From contig NZ_VTLB01000002.1 in the NCBI RefSeq assembly GCF_020514235.1, positions 186,001 to 250,000 of the forward strand: a DNA stretch of 64,000 nt, in the 5' to 3' direction. A model generated the notes under the pieces. It was given only the letters and a program-made list of their open reading frames with translations, had not been told where the DNA came from and made no database searches. Position numbers and translations under genes: made by a program. The stretch is from Synechococcus sp. MU1617. Its GTDB lineage: Bacteria; Cyanobacteriota; Cyanobacteriia; PCC-6307; Cyanobiaceae. Within the stretch, counting starts at the first letter, position 1. Each line of letters starts with the position of its first letter. Shown piece by piece: positions 46,426 through 54,089 of this stretch.

Positions 46426-46737
46426 GTGACCAGCAGCATCTCGTCCGCTTCCGGCCGCAGCCCCATCACCCTGGCCGCCGGCTTCCTGGGTGCCTTCATC
46501 GTTGGTTCCCTTGCCGTGCAACTGGTGCGCAGCCAGACGGCCTCCATTCAGGCCGGCGCTACTGGCGTCGAGCCGGTGATCGCCGGTCCTGCCGCTCTCT
46601 GGGCTCCCTTGGCCGAGCGCGATATCGCCAGCGCCAACACAGCCGCAACCGCCCAACCCGCTGCTGCCATCCAGCCCGCTGTGGAGCCTGTTGTGGGTTC
46701 CGAAGCCACCCTCTGGGCACCCTTCGGCGAGCGCTGA
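46426..46737 (+). CDS. Small single-pass membrane protein with LWAP repeats
   Basis: A 103-aa protein starting with GTG. Residues 13-34 (ITLAAGFLGAFIVGSLAVQL) form one membrane helix. The rest is alanine/proline-rich and carries a duplicated unit: EPVIAGPAALWAPLAER (about 49-65) and EPVVGSEATLWAPFGER (about 87-103). No family is recognised. The ORF has neighbour-like codon use and sits 26 bases before the carbonic anhydrase gene. A role in the periplasm or thylakoid lumen would fit but is not shown. Confidence 0.6.
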   Translation: MTSSISSASGRSPITLAAGFLGAFIVGSLAVQLVRSQTASIQAGATGVEPVIAGPAALWAPLAERDIASANTAATAQPAAAIQPAVEPVVGSEATLWAPFGER

Positions 46738-46763
46738 TCACACGGCCTAAATAAGGTGGCGGC

Positions 46764-47462
46764 ATGGGGATTCAGCGCCGTCACTTCCTCCAGCGTACGG
46801 GCGGTCTGGCCTTGGCCGCCCTGATGCAAGCGCGCCCCGTTGAGGCAGCAGAGGAGCGGTTCTGCACCCCGAATGATCCACTCCAGGCCCTGATAGCGGG
46901 GAACCGCCGGTTCGCCGAGGCCTGGCGCCACGCCGAGCAAGACGAAGGAACGACGCACCGAACGGCGGATCCGGACCCGCGCTGCTTCAACTCACCCAAG
47001 GCTTTGGCCACCAGCCAACATCCCTGGGCCACCGTGCTCACCTGCTCTGATTCACGGGTGTCGCCGAGCTGGGTGTTCGACACCACCCCTGGCGAGCTGT
47101 TCGTGATCCGCAATGCCGGCAACAGCGCCTTCGATGAAGCGATGGCGTCGGTGGAGTACGGCGTCAGCGTTCTCAAGACGCCACTGCTGATGGTGATGGG
47201 ACACAGCGGCTGCGGAGCCGTCACGGCGGCGATGGACGCCAATCCGCTGACCCCTTCACTGGACCGTCTGATCCAACCCATCCGGAAGAACATCAACGGC
47301 AGCAGCGATCTCGAGGAAGCCGTGAAGCGCAATGCCCTCGCCAGCGCCTCCACGTTGATTCAACGCAGCGCCGTTCTGGCCGATGCCAAAGCCAGCGGTG
47401 CGCTGAAACTGGTGGTGGGTTATTTCCAACTCAGCAGCGGTGTTGTCACCTTGATCGAATGA
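46764..47462 (+). CDS. Beta-carbonic anhydrase with Tat signal
   Basis: A 232-aa zinc enzyme interconverting CO2 and bicarbonate. Zinc and catalytic residues are complete: Cys94, Asp96, Arg98 (CSDSR) and His147, Cys150 (GHSGC). The N-terminus [17 protein letters not shown] is a twin-arginine signal with probable cleavage after VEA, so export to the periplasm as a folded enzyme is likely. It ends with an ATGA overlap into moaC, coupling it to Moco synthesis genes for no obvious reason. Confidence 0.92.
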   Translation: MGIQRRHFLQRTGGLALAALMQARPVEAAEERFCTPNDPLQALIAGNRRFAEAWRHAEQDEGTTHRTADPDPRCFNSPKALATSQHPWATVLTCSDSRVSPSWVFDTTPGELFVIRNAGNSAFDEAMASVEYGVSVLKTPLLMVMGHSGCGAVTAAMDANPLTPSLDRLIQPIRKNINGSSDLEEAVKRNALASASTLIQRSAVLADAKASGALKLVVGYFQLSSGVVTLIE

Positions 47463-47935
47463 CGCAAAACCTGAGTCATCTGAACCAGCAAGGCGAGGTT
47501 CACATGGTGGACGTGGGGGACCGTCCGGCCACCAACCGCGAGGCCCATGCACGAGGGGCCATTCGCATGGAAGCCTCAACCCTCAGCATGATCCAGCGGG
47601 GCGAGACACCAAAAGGAGATCTTCTCGCAGTCGCCCGGGTGGCGGCGATTCAGGCGGCCAAACACACCTGGGAGCTGATTCCCCTTTGCCATCCCCTGCC
47701 ACTCAGTGGCATGGATGTGACGATCGACGCCGACGCCTCCCTGCCTGGCCTGGTCGTCCACTGCCGTTGCCGTACCACAGGCCAGACCGGGGTGGAAATG
47801 GAAGCGATGACGGCGGTGTCCGTGGGGTTGCTGACCCTTTACGACATGCTCAAAGCGGTCGATCCAGCCATGACGATCGAGGCGATCCAGCTGGAGTCCA
47901 AAGAAGGAGGGCGGAACGGTGTCTGGAAACGCTGA
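47459..47935 (+). CDS. moaC: Cyclic pyranopterin monophosphate synthase
   Basis: A 158-aa enzyme that completes the second half of the first Moco step after Moa[31 protein letters not shown] and [20 protein letters not shown] are MoaC signatures, including the conserved His and Glu/Met residues of the active site; KEGG near the C-terminus is also typical. It overlaps the carbonic anhydrase gene by 4 bases and moeA by 17. Confidence 0.97.
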   Translation: MTQNLSHLNQQGEVHMVDVGDRPATNREAHARGAIRMEASTLSMIQRGETPKGDLLAVARVAAIQAAKHTWELIPLCHPLPLSGMDVTIDADASLPGLVVHCRCRTTGQTGVEMEAMTAVSVGLLTLYDMLKAVDPAMTIEAIQLESKEGGRNGVWKR

Positions 47936-49169
47936 GCCCTACGGACGCGAAGGGCTCCCCCTGGACGAGGCACGTCAACGGGTTCTCACGGCGCTCCAGC
48001 CGATCACTACCAGCAGCACGGTGGCCCTGCAGCAGGCCCTCGGCCGGGTGAGCACAGCTGCTGTGCTGGCCAGTGCGGCCGTTCCGGGATTCCGAGCCTC
48101 AATCATGGACGGCTACGCCCTCGGGCAAAGCCACCAGCCCAAACTTGGGGAGACCTGGCAGCTGAAGGGACGTTCCGCCGCTGGCCAGCCCTTCAACGGG
48201 ACCCTGGACAACGGCGATGCGATTCGAATCCTCACCGGCGCTCCACTTCCAGACGGTGCTGGCTGGGTGCTGCCCCAAGAGCTCATCACCGTGGAAGGCA
48301 CCAGCCTCCAACTGACGAAAGAGGCATCGGATCGTCCGTGGATTCGCCCCGAGGATGAGGAATGCCAGCCGGGGGACCTGCTACTGGCCGCTGGAGAACG
48401 CCTGGGTGCCGCCGATCTCGCACGCCTCGCTGGCTGCGGCATCGCCGACCTAACCGTTGCGCAGCAACCCCGCATCGGGCTGCTGATCAGCGGAGACGAA
48501 CTGGTACCACCCGGAACAGCGCGGCACCCCGGTGCCATCTGGGAGAGCAACGGCACGCTTCTGGAGACGATGCTCCGGGCCCTCGGGCAATCGGTGACCC
48601 AGCGAAGGGTGGTGGCTGATCAACCCGACGCACTGCGGCAGGCCCTCCTTGATCTGGCCCATGACTGCGATGTGGTGGTGAGCACCGGCGGCGTCTCCGC
48701 CGGCGACACCGATTGGATCCGACCGCTGGTGGCGGAGCTGGGTGCCGTGGACTTCTGGAAACTGTTCCTGCGCCCAGGTCGCCCCTTCGCCTTCGGCAGC
48801 ATCGGTGAGGGCGTGCCATTTTTCGGACTGCCGGGCAATCCCGTGGCGGCGGCGGTCACTGCCCTGCAACTGCTCTGGCCCGCCCTGCAGGTCCTGGAGG
48901 GCCAGCGCGAACCGGAGCTGTTCCCCCGGGTGATGGTGGAACTCGCCGACCCGTTGTCCCGCCGACCGGGACGACCGGAACTGGCACGGGCCCGCCTCGA
49001 CACCAACGCCGCAGGAACGCTGCTGGCACGGGTGGATGGCTCGCAGGCCTCGTCCCGGATCGGTTCCCTGCAACACGCCGATCTGCTGCTGGAACTACCA
49101 GCGGAAGCCGGCCCGCTCGAAAGCGGCACCCGTCTCTGGGCCCAGGTGATTCGTCAGCGGATTTTCTAA
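47919..49169 (+). CDS. moeA: Molybdopterin molybdenumtransferase
   Basis: A 416-aa enzyme inserting molybdate into molybdopterin. [27 protein letters not shown] and the MogA-like domain [15 protein letters not shown] with [12 protein letters not shown] are all intact. GTG at 47919 gives [18 protein letters not shown], the usual spacing to the first motif. The end overlaps the convergent hypothetical gene by 4 bases. Confidence 0.96.
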   Translation: MSGNAEPYGREGLPLDEARQRVLTALQPITTSSTVALQQALGRVSTAAVLASAAVPGFRASIMDGYALGQSHQPKLGETWQLKGRSAAGQPFNGTLDNGDAIRILTGAPLPDGAGWVLPQELITVEGTSLQLTKEASDRPWIRPEDEECQPGDLLLAAGERLGAADLARLAGCGIADLTVAQQPRIGLLISGDELVPPGTARHPGAIWESNGTLLETMLRALGQSVTQRRVVADQPDALRQALLDLAHDCDVVVSTGGVSAGDTDWIRPLVAELGAVDFWKLFLRPGRPFAFGSIGEGVPFFGLPGNPVAAAVTALQLLWPALQVLEGQREPELFPRVMVELADPLSRRPGRPELARARLDTNAAGTLLARVDGSQASSRIGSLQHADLLLELPAEAGPLESGTRLWAQVIRQRIF

Positions 49170-49963
49170 GCCGGATCAGGCTGAAAGGAGTGGCGCTCCC
49201 AGGCCATGAGCTGGCCCGATGCATCGAAATGGATGCTGATCTGCTGAAACAGGGCAGCGCCGAGACGGCCACCGATCTCGAGGCTGAAGGGCTCACTGGG
49301 GAGCTCACTGGGCACCGAGAACACCAAGCCGTCGGGCATCACAGCTGAGCAGTCGTTGTGCAACAGCTGGCTTGGATCGAAAACCAGCGGAGTGGCGTCC
49401 TCAGCCTGGCCGTTCACCCCCGCCTGCGGCCTGAGCATCTGCCGCTCGCCACTCCATCCCTGCACCGGCGCCAGCAGGGCCTCGGGTGTCCCGCATGCGG
49501 GACGGTCGGGTTCGGGATCGGTGCTGTTCAAGCAACGGAAACCCACCGCCCCAACACGCTGCAAACGCCAGCCGCCGTCAAGCGGTTCCCAGAGCAGCAC
49601 CAGCATCGAGCGGGAACGACCGCAGAACAGGTTGATCTCATGGCCGAAGCGGGGACGATCGGGATCAAGCCCCAGGCTGGACTGACCTCCTGCCCCGGGA
49701 AACTGCCAGCAGCCTCCACCAGCGTTGTAGGTGGCTCGACTGATGGGATAGGTGGCCTGCCCCCCGGGAGCAAAGGCCAAACCCGAACCATCCCACACCC
49801 CGTGGTCGTCATCGGAAAAGGAAATCACGTAGGTGGTGGGGTGGATCCGACGGGTCGGACGCTGGAGGTCCAACCGACCGCTGCCATCCCTCTCAAACCA
49901 ATGGCCACAGCCCTGCCAATGACCGGCGAAATTGCGGCGGTTGAGGGTCCATTGATCGGTCAT
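49166..49963 (-). CDS. Conserved hypothetical protein, lipocalin-like
   Basis: A 265-aa soluble protein rich in Trp and Gly. NFAGHWQGCGHWFERDGSG at the N-terminus and later beta-rich stretches (TYVISFSDDDHGVWDGSGL, RSMLVLLWEPLDGGWRL) suggest two consecutive beta-barrel halves like those of DUF3598 or the CpcS-type lipocalins of cyanobacteria. This is a tentative reading by pattern; no catalytic motif is evident. It is convergent with moeA and divergent from the epimerase-like gene, with 59 bases between them. Confidence 0.6.
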   Translation of the reverse strand: MTDQWTLNRRNFAGHWQGCGHWFERDGSGRLDLQRPTRRIHPTTYVISFSDDDHGVWDGSGLAFAPGGQATYPISRATYNAGGGCWQFPGAGGQSSLGLDPDRPRFGHEINLFCGRSRSMLVLLWEPLDGGWRLQRVGAVGFRCLNSTDPEPDRPACGTPEALLAPVQGWSGERQMLRPQAGVNGQAEDATPLVFDPSQLLHNDCSAVMPDGLVFSVPSELPSEPFSLEIGGRLGAALFQQISIHFDASGQLMAWERHSFQPDPA

Positions 49964-50022
49964 GTCAGTGACGGCATGGAACGGTCGATCTCCTTAGGGT
50001 CGCGCCAACAGCCATCCCCGCC

Positions 50023-50886
50023 ATGGACCTGACGATCGTTGGCTGCGGCTATGTGGGGCTCGCCCTGGCGGAGCGGCTGCAAGTGAGACGGCCCCAGCTG
50101 AAGCTGACGCTGACCACCACAAGCAGCGAAAGGCTGGAGCAACTCAATCCCCTGGCAGACCGGGTGCAGATCTGCGATGCCACTGACCCCACCCAGCTGT
50201 TGGACGCCCTGAGACAAAGCAGCAGCGCCGTGTTCTGCCTCGGGCCCAAGGGAGATCGCCAGGTGGATGCCAACGGCTACCGCCACACCTTCGTCGACAG
50301 CTTCCGCTGCCTGACGTCGCTGTTGCCACAACTGCCGGAACTGCGGCAGATCGTCTACACGGGCAGTTGCTCGGTGTACGGCGATGCCGAAGGGAACTGG
50401 GTGGATGAGCAAACGCCACCCGAGCCAGGTCGGGGCCATGGCAATGTTCTGCTGGAAGGCGAACAACTGCTCAAGGGCATCGGCAACCGGCGGGTGTGCA
50501 TCCTGCGCCTTGGGGCGCTGTATGGCCCTGGCCGCGATCTCGAGCGGCGCCTGCGCGGGCTCGCCGGACTGGAACGCCCTGGAAGCGGAGCGACTTACAG
50601 CAACTGGCTGCATGTGGCGGATGCCGCCGGTGCCCTGGAGGCAGCACTCGATGCCGAATGGACCGGCGTAGTGAATGTGGTAAACGACGAGCCAATTCGG
50701 CTGCGGGATTTGGTGGGGCGCAGCCTGCAGCGCCAGGGTCTGGCCCCCGTGCGCTGGCTTGGGCAGGACGAACCGGGTTCAGGGGGCCGACGGATTCGCA
50801 ACACCCGACTCAAACAGTTGGGCTACCAACTGCAGCACCCGAGCCTTGATCAGAGCGGCGTGTTCGCCGCCAGCCAGGTGCCCTGA
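50023..50886 (+). CDS. NAD(P)-binding epimerase-like SDR protein
   Basis: A 287-aa atypical short-chain dehydrogenase. The nucleotide motif is IVGCGYVGLALAERL (GxGxxG at 7-12). QIVYTGSCSVYGDAEGNWVD carries the Ser/Tyr region, but the YxxxK catalytic lysine is not where extended SDRs have it, and the active-site stretch reads RGHGNVLLEGE. It resembles E. coli YeeZ-type proteins of unknown function. The 3' end overlaps convergent moaE by 37 bases. Confidence 0.8.
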   Translation: MDLTIVGCGYVGLALAERLQVRRPQLKLTLTTTSSERLEQLNPLADRVQICDATDPTQLLDALRQSSSAVFCLGPKGDRQVDANGYRHTFVDSFRCLTSLLPQLPELRQIVYTGSCSVYGDAEGNWVDEQTPPEPGRGHGNVLLEGEQLLKGIGNRRVCILRLGALYGPGRDLERRLRGLAGLERPGSGATYSNWLHVADAAGALEAALDAEWTGVVNVVNDEPIRLRDLVGRSLQRQGLAPVRWLGQDEPGSGGRRIRNTRLKQLGYQLQHPSLDQSGVFAASQVP

Positions 50887-51278
50887 CCAGCGCACCACTC
50901 CCGCTTCCAAAACGGGGCCTGGTGCTTGAGTTGCTCCAACAACGCGGCCGAGCAGCGCTGCGCCGCCCCACGACGATCGGCCTGCACCGCCACCAGCACG
51001 ATCGGCTCACCAGGGAGGAGTCGGCCCACCCGATGCAACACCAAAATTGGCCCCGCCCGGTGCTCCTGCTGCAGACCCTGTGCCATGGCCGTGATCTGAC
51101 GTTCGCAGAGGCCGGGGAAGTGCTCCAGCTCCAGCGCCTCCAGAGGCCGGCCATCCATCGTGGTGGGACGCACCCGACCAATGAAGATCGCCGCAGCCGC
51201 CGCAGCCCCACTCCAAAGCGCAAGCTGCTGCCAAGGATCAAAGGGATCCGGGCACACCTCCACACGGCAACCGGTCAC
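50850..51278 (-). CDS. moaE: Molybdopterin synthase large subunit
   Basis: A 142-aa subunit that, with MoaD, adds two sulfurs to precursor Z. FIGRVRPTTMDG, LELEHFPGLCE and VLHRVGRLLPGEPIVLVAV are family blocks, and the catalytic lysines are in LKHQAPFWKRE. The start is GTG at 51278, three bases after the moaD stop, so moaD-moaE are one message. Its 3' end runs 37 bases into the convergent epimerase-like gene. Confidence 0.95.
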   Translation of the reverse strand: MTGCRVEVCPDPFDPWQQLALWSGAAAAAAIFIGRVRPTTMDGRPLEALELEHFPGLCERQITAMAQGLQQEHRAGPILVLHRVGRLLPGEPIVLVAVQADRRGAAQRCSAALLEQLKHQAPFWKREWCAGQGTWLAANTPL

Positions 51279-51281
51279 GCT

Positions 51282-51518
51282 TCAACCCCCTGTGAACGGT
51301 GGAAGAAAGGCCAGCTCATCTCCGGCCTGCAACGGCTGATTCGCACCAACCAACTCCTGATTCACGGCAATGCTGATGCACTCGAGCGGGCCAAGATCCA
51401 ACTGATTCCAGACCTCACGGGCCGTCGAGACCCCTGGCGTGAACGGAAGGAAACGCTCAGACCAACCGGCGCGTTCGCGCAGGGAAGCGAACAGCAGCAC
51501 CTTCAGCACCACGTCCAT
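51282..51518 (-). CDS. moaD: Molybdopterin synthase sulfur carrier subunit
   Basis: A 78-aa ubiquitin-like sulfur carrier ending FLPPFTGG, the Gly-Gly C-terminus that becomes thiocarboxylated. VLKVLLFASLRERAGW opens the beta-grasp fold. The ATG at 51518 gives the normal length; longer in-frame open sequence runs antisense through moaB and is discarded. It is divergent from moaB with 45 bases between. Confidence 0.93.
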   Translation of the reverse strand: MDVVLKVLLFASLRERAGWSERFLPFTPGVSTAREVWNQLDLGPLECISIAVNQELVGANQPLQAGDELAFLPPFTGG

Positions 51519-51563
51519 GGCAGCTTGAGCGGTTCTAGCGTCCGGAGGCTGCGCCGCTGTGCC

Positions 51564-52061
51564 ATGGGCCTGTCCATCGCCCTGCTCACCATCTCCGACA
51601 CACGCACTTTGGCGGACGACAGCAGCGGAGATCAGCTGCAGCGCAGCCTTGAAGCCGCCGACCATCGGCTTCACGAGCGACAACTCTGCCCGGATGATCG
51701 CTATCAAATCCGCCGTGAACTGAGCCGCTGGATCGCCGATCCTGCGGTTGATGTGGTGATCACCAGCGGAGGCACCGGTCTCACCGGCCGAGATGGAACC
51801 CCCGAAGCGGTGGCACCACTGCTGGACAAAAGAATCGAAGGATTCGGGGAACTGTTCCGCGTGCTCTCCTTCGAGAGCATCGGCACCAGCACCCTGCAAA
51901 GCCGCTGCCTTGCCGGCGTGGCCAACGGCACCTTTGTGTTTGTGCTGCCGGGATCTCTTGATGCCGTGACCACGGCTTGGGACCGACTCATCCGTGCTCA
52001 ACTCGATGCCGACACCCAACCTTGCAACCTGGCCCAGCTCCGGGCTCGCTTGAAGGAATAA
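51564..52061 (+). CDS. moaB: MoaB/Mog-type molybdopterin adenylyltransferase
   Basis: A 165-aa protein of the MoaB/MogA family, which activates molybdopterin with AMP before molybdate insertion by MoeA. ALLTISDTRTLADDSSGD is the N-terminal block and VVITSGGTGLTGRDGTPEAV the molybdopterin-binding loop, with VLPGSLDAVTTAW near the end. The ATG at 51564 gives the standard N-terminus; open frame further upstream lies antisense to moaD/moaE. It is convergent with cobA. Confidence 0.94.
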   Translation: MGLSIALLTISDTRTLADDSSGDQLQRSLEAADHRLHERQLCPDDRYQIRRELSRWIADPAVDVVITSGGTGLTGRDGTPEAVAPLLDKRIEGFGELFRVLSFESIGTSTLQSRCLAGVANGTFVFVLPGSLDAVTTAWDRLIRAQLDADTQPCNLAQLRARLKE

Positions 52062-52072
52062 AGCGGGGATGG

Positions 52073-52861
52073 TCAGAACGGAATCGGCATCGTGACCGCT
52101 GCCGGCGTGGGCATGCAGGCTTCAACCTGCTGATCAATCACCTCTCCCACCACAACAATCGAGGGTGACTTGAAGGCTTCGGCTCGGCATTGATCGGCAA
52201 CGTCAACCAGGGTTGCCTTGAGGCAGCGTTGCCCCGCCACCGTGCCCTGCTGGATCACCGCCACAGGGGTTGTCGCAGCCAAACCGCCCGCCATCAGTTC
52301 CTCTGCGATCCGGGGCAGGTTGTGCAGCCCCATGTAGATCACCAATCCGTCACTGGCCGCGGCCAGGGCACGCCAATCCACGGAAGGACGGCGCTTGTCG
52401 ATTTCCTCGTGACCGGTGACGAAGGTCACCGATGACCCCGCCCGCCGGTGGGTGACGGGAATTCCGGCGTAGGCAGGGGCGGCAATGCCAGCGGTGACAC
52501 CAGGCACCACCTGAACAGGGATGTTCCGCTCCGCCAGGTAAGCCGCTTCTTCGCCTCCACGGCCGAAGAGGAAGGGATCACCCCCCTTCAAGCGCACCAC
52601 CGTGCGGTGCTTCTGAGCCATTTCAACGAGCACGGCATTGGTGCTTGGTTGTGGCACCGAATGATGTCCACGACGCTTGCCAACAAAACGGCGTTCGCAG
52701 GCTGCCGGCACAAGATCCAGCACTTCCTCGGGCACCAGCGAGTCGTACACCAGGGCATCGCACTGGCTCAGCAGCCGATGCGCCTTCAGCGTGAGCAATT
52801 CGGGATCGCCGGGACCGGCTCCCACCAGATAAACGGTTCCGGTTTGTTCAGCGGTGGTCAC
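52073..52861 (-). CDS. cobA: Uroporphyrinogen-III C-methyltransferase
   Basis: A 262-aa SUMT enzyme making precorrin-2 from uroporphyrinogen III with two S-adenosylmethionines, the branch point to siroheme and cobalamin. VYLVGAGPGDPELLTLKA, VRLKGGDPFLFGRGGEEA and VTHRRAGSSVTFVTGH are the SAM-binding signatures. No fused Met8-like dehydrogenase domain is present, unlike CysG. The start is GTG overlapping the chelatase gene stop by 4 bases. The product serves siroheme of NirA, encoded 1.2 kb away. Confidence 0.95.
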   Translation of the reverse strand: MTTAEQTGTVYLVGAGPGDPELLTLKAHRLLSQCDALVYDSLVPEEVLDLVPAACERRFVGKRRGHHSVPQPSTNAVLVEMAQKHRTVVRLKGGDPFLFGRGGEEAAYLAERNIPVQVVPGVTAGIAAPAYAGIPVTHRRAGSSVTFVTGHEEIDKRRPSVDWRALAAASDGLVIYMGLHNLPRIAEELMAGGLAATTPVAVIQQGTVAGQRCLKATLVDVADQCRAEAFKSPSIVVVGEVIDQQVEACMPTPAAVTMPIPF

Positions 52862-53520
52862 GGCAGGGAAACAAGCAGATCGATCAGGGCCTGACGGGTG
52901 GGGGGATGCTCAAGCAGAGGAGGCAATCCACCAGCTTCGCTCAACGCCTCCGTCATGCGGTTCGGCGCGAGGGTTAATGGAAGTGGCCGGGCCCTGGGGT
53001 GGCGCTGCTGGAACTCGGGCCACGCATCAAAGGCAACCAATGGCAAGCCCAGGCGAGACGCCAGCATCGCGAGGAAGCGATCCGCCACTCCCGGGCGCAG
53101 GGGGTGGTGCACCAGCACGGCATCAGCGCGATCAGACGCCGGAAGTGCTGAAAGCACAGCGTTCCACCAGATGATCCAAGAGCCCAGAAAGGGAAGCAAA
53201 CGCACACTGGATCCGGCTCCACGAAGCCTGTTCCGAATCGCCGGCACGTCCGTTCGGGCATGCTCCCCAGGCAATAGCAGCAACGGAACAATCCAAGAAG
53301 ATTGGGGAAGCGCCGACAAGGATTGTTCAGCCGTTAACACTTCCAGCTGCACAGGCGCTGATCGCCGCGGGGCCAGGAGATCGGGCAGGGAGGCCAAACA
53401 GTCCGGAACGATGCCGCCACTGCGGCCATGCACCACCAAATGCAACCCATGCCGCCGCCCATCAGAAGCGTCATTCCGTAGCAATGGCCACGGATCGATG
53501 ACCGCACCAGCTGATGTCAT
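52858..53520 (-). CDS. CbiX/SirB-like chelatase, probable sirohydrochlorin ferrochelatase
   Basis: A 220-aa protein of the type II chelatase superfamily. His31 (LVVHGRSGG) and His88 (LLLPGEHARTDVP) match the two metal-site histidines of CbiX/SirB. The second half (VLVHHPLRPGVADRFLAMLA) keeps the fold pattern but lacks a second histidine pair, so only one active site is expected in a double-length protein. Coupling to cobA and closeness to nirA favour iron insertion into sirohydrochlorin. The ATG at 53520 is used; longer open frame overlaps the divergent gene. Confidence 0.8.
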   Translation of the reverse strand: MTSAGAVIDPWPLLRNDASDGRRHGLHLVVHGRSGGIVPDCLASLPDLLAPRRSAPVQLEVLTAEQSLSALPQSSWIVPLLLLPGEHARTDVPAIRNRLRGAGSSVRLLPFLGSWIIWWNAVLSALPASDRADAVLVHHPLRPGVADRFLAMLASRLGLPLVAFDAWPEFQQRHPRARPLPLTLAPNRMTEALSEAGGLPPLLEHPPTRQALIDLLVSLP

Positions 53521-53547
53521 CGGTTCGTTGTGAACGTTGGATGAGTC

Positions 53548-53832
53548 ATGGCACCCCGCCGTAGTTTTGATCGTGCCCCATTGGACAGCCGTTCCTACCG
53601 GGAGCCGCTTGACGGACGCATTGAGCGGTACGACCGGTACGACGTCCGGGACGACCGGTACAGCCAGGGATACGAGCCGAGGGAGACCCGTTATGACCGG
53701 TACGACCGACGCTTCGACCGACCCGCTGGACCCTCCGAGCTCGACCAAGACTTCGCTGCGATGAAGCGCGTTTGGCAGATGCTCCGGGCCGGAGCGGTGC
53801 GCATGGTTGGCGAAATTGGACGCCAATACTGA
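53548..53832 (+). CDS. Low-complexity Arg/Asp/Tyr-repeat protein
   Basis: A 94-aa protein with no recognised family. Residues 17-60 are built of irregular DRYDR-type units (RIERYDRYDVRDDRY, RETRYDRYDRRFDR), mirrored in DNA by repeated GACCGGTACGAC. The C-terminal 30 residues (LDQDFAAMKRVWQMLRAGAV and on) look like an amphipathic helix. Arg- and Tyr-rich segments of this kind often bind nucleic acid or phase-separate; that is only a possibility here. It diverges from the chelatase gene (27 bases) and precedes the nirA promoter. Confidence 0.65.
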   Translation: MAPRRSFDRAPLDSRSYREPLDGRIERYDRYDVRDDRYSQGYEPRETRYDRYDRRFDRPAGPSELDQDFAAMKRVWQMLRAGAVRMVGEIGRQY

Positions 53833-53877
53833 GGCCGAAACAGGTTGCCTTTTACGGCTTCGCGGGAACCCCCAGAT

Positions 53878-53949
53878 GTAGCCGGCATTACAAATCAGGC
53901 AGAACATAGCCCTGGCATTGATCAACGCCAAAAGTGTTTTCTTTGTTAC
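53878..53949 (+). promoter_or_regulatory. Tandem NtcA sites upstream of nirA
   Basis: An exact GTA-N8-TAC (53878-53891, GTAGCCGGCATTAC) and a near match GTT-N8-TAC (53936-53949, GTTTTCTTTGTTAC) lie 58 bases apart. The second is followed 25 bases later by TATTCA (53975-53980), a possible -10, which would leave a leader of about 100 bases before nirA. The rest of the 257-base gap shows nothing else I recognise. Confidence 0.55.
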
Positions 53950-54089
53950 GGACCAGGGTTGCCATCGCAGTGTTTATTCAGTCATCCCAACGCTCCCCTT
54001 CGTTTTGAAGCGTTGCCGGTCTTCGGGCCATCTCGATTGATTCGCGCCTCATCTTTGAGCAATCAATCCGCCCACTCGTTAATCGACTT

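Noticed and set aside
51519-52019. Long upstream extension of the moaD frame, and of the moaB frame at 50922-51563
   Set aside because: Each is the antisense shadow of the other gene; MoaD and MoaB have normal lengths from the chosen starts.
53620-53730. Short repeats with GACCGGTACGAC considered as a CRISPR or tandem array
   Set aside because: Units are irregular, in frame with a coding sequence and code for DRYDR motifs; there are no regular spacers.
53521-53931. 137-residue N-terminal extension of the chelatase frame
   Set aside because: It runs antisense through the whole DRYDRY-repeat gene and the chelatase fold starts only after Met at 53520.
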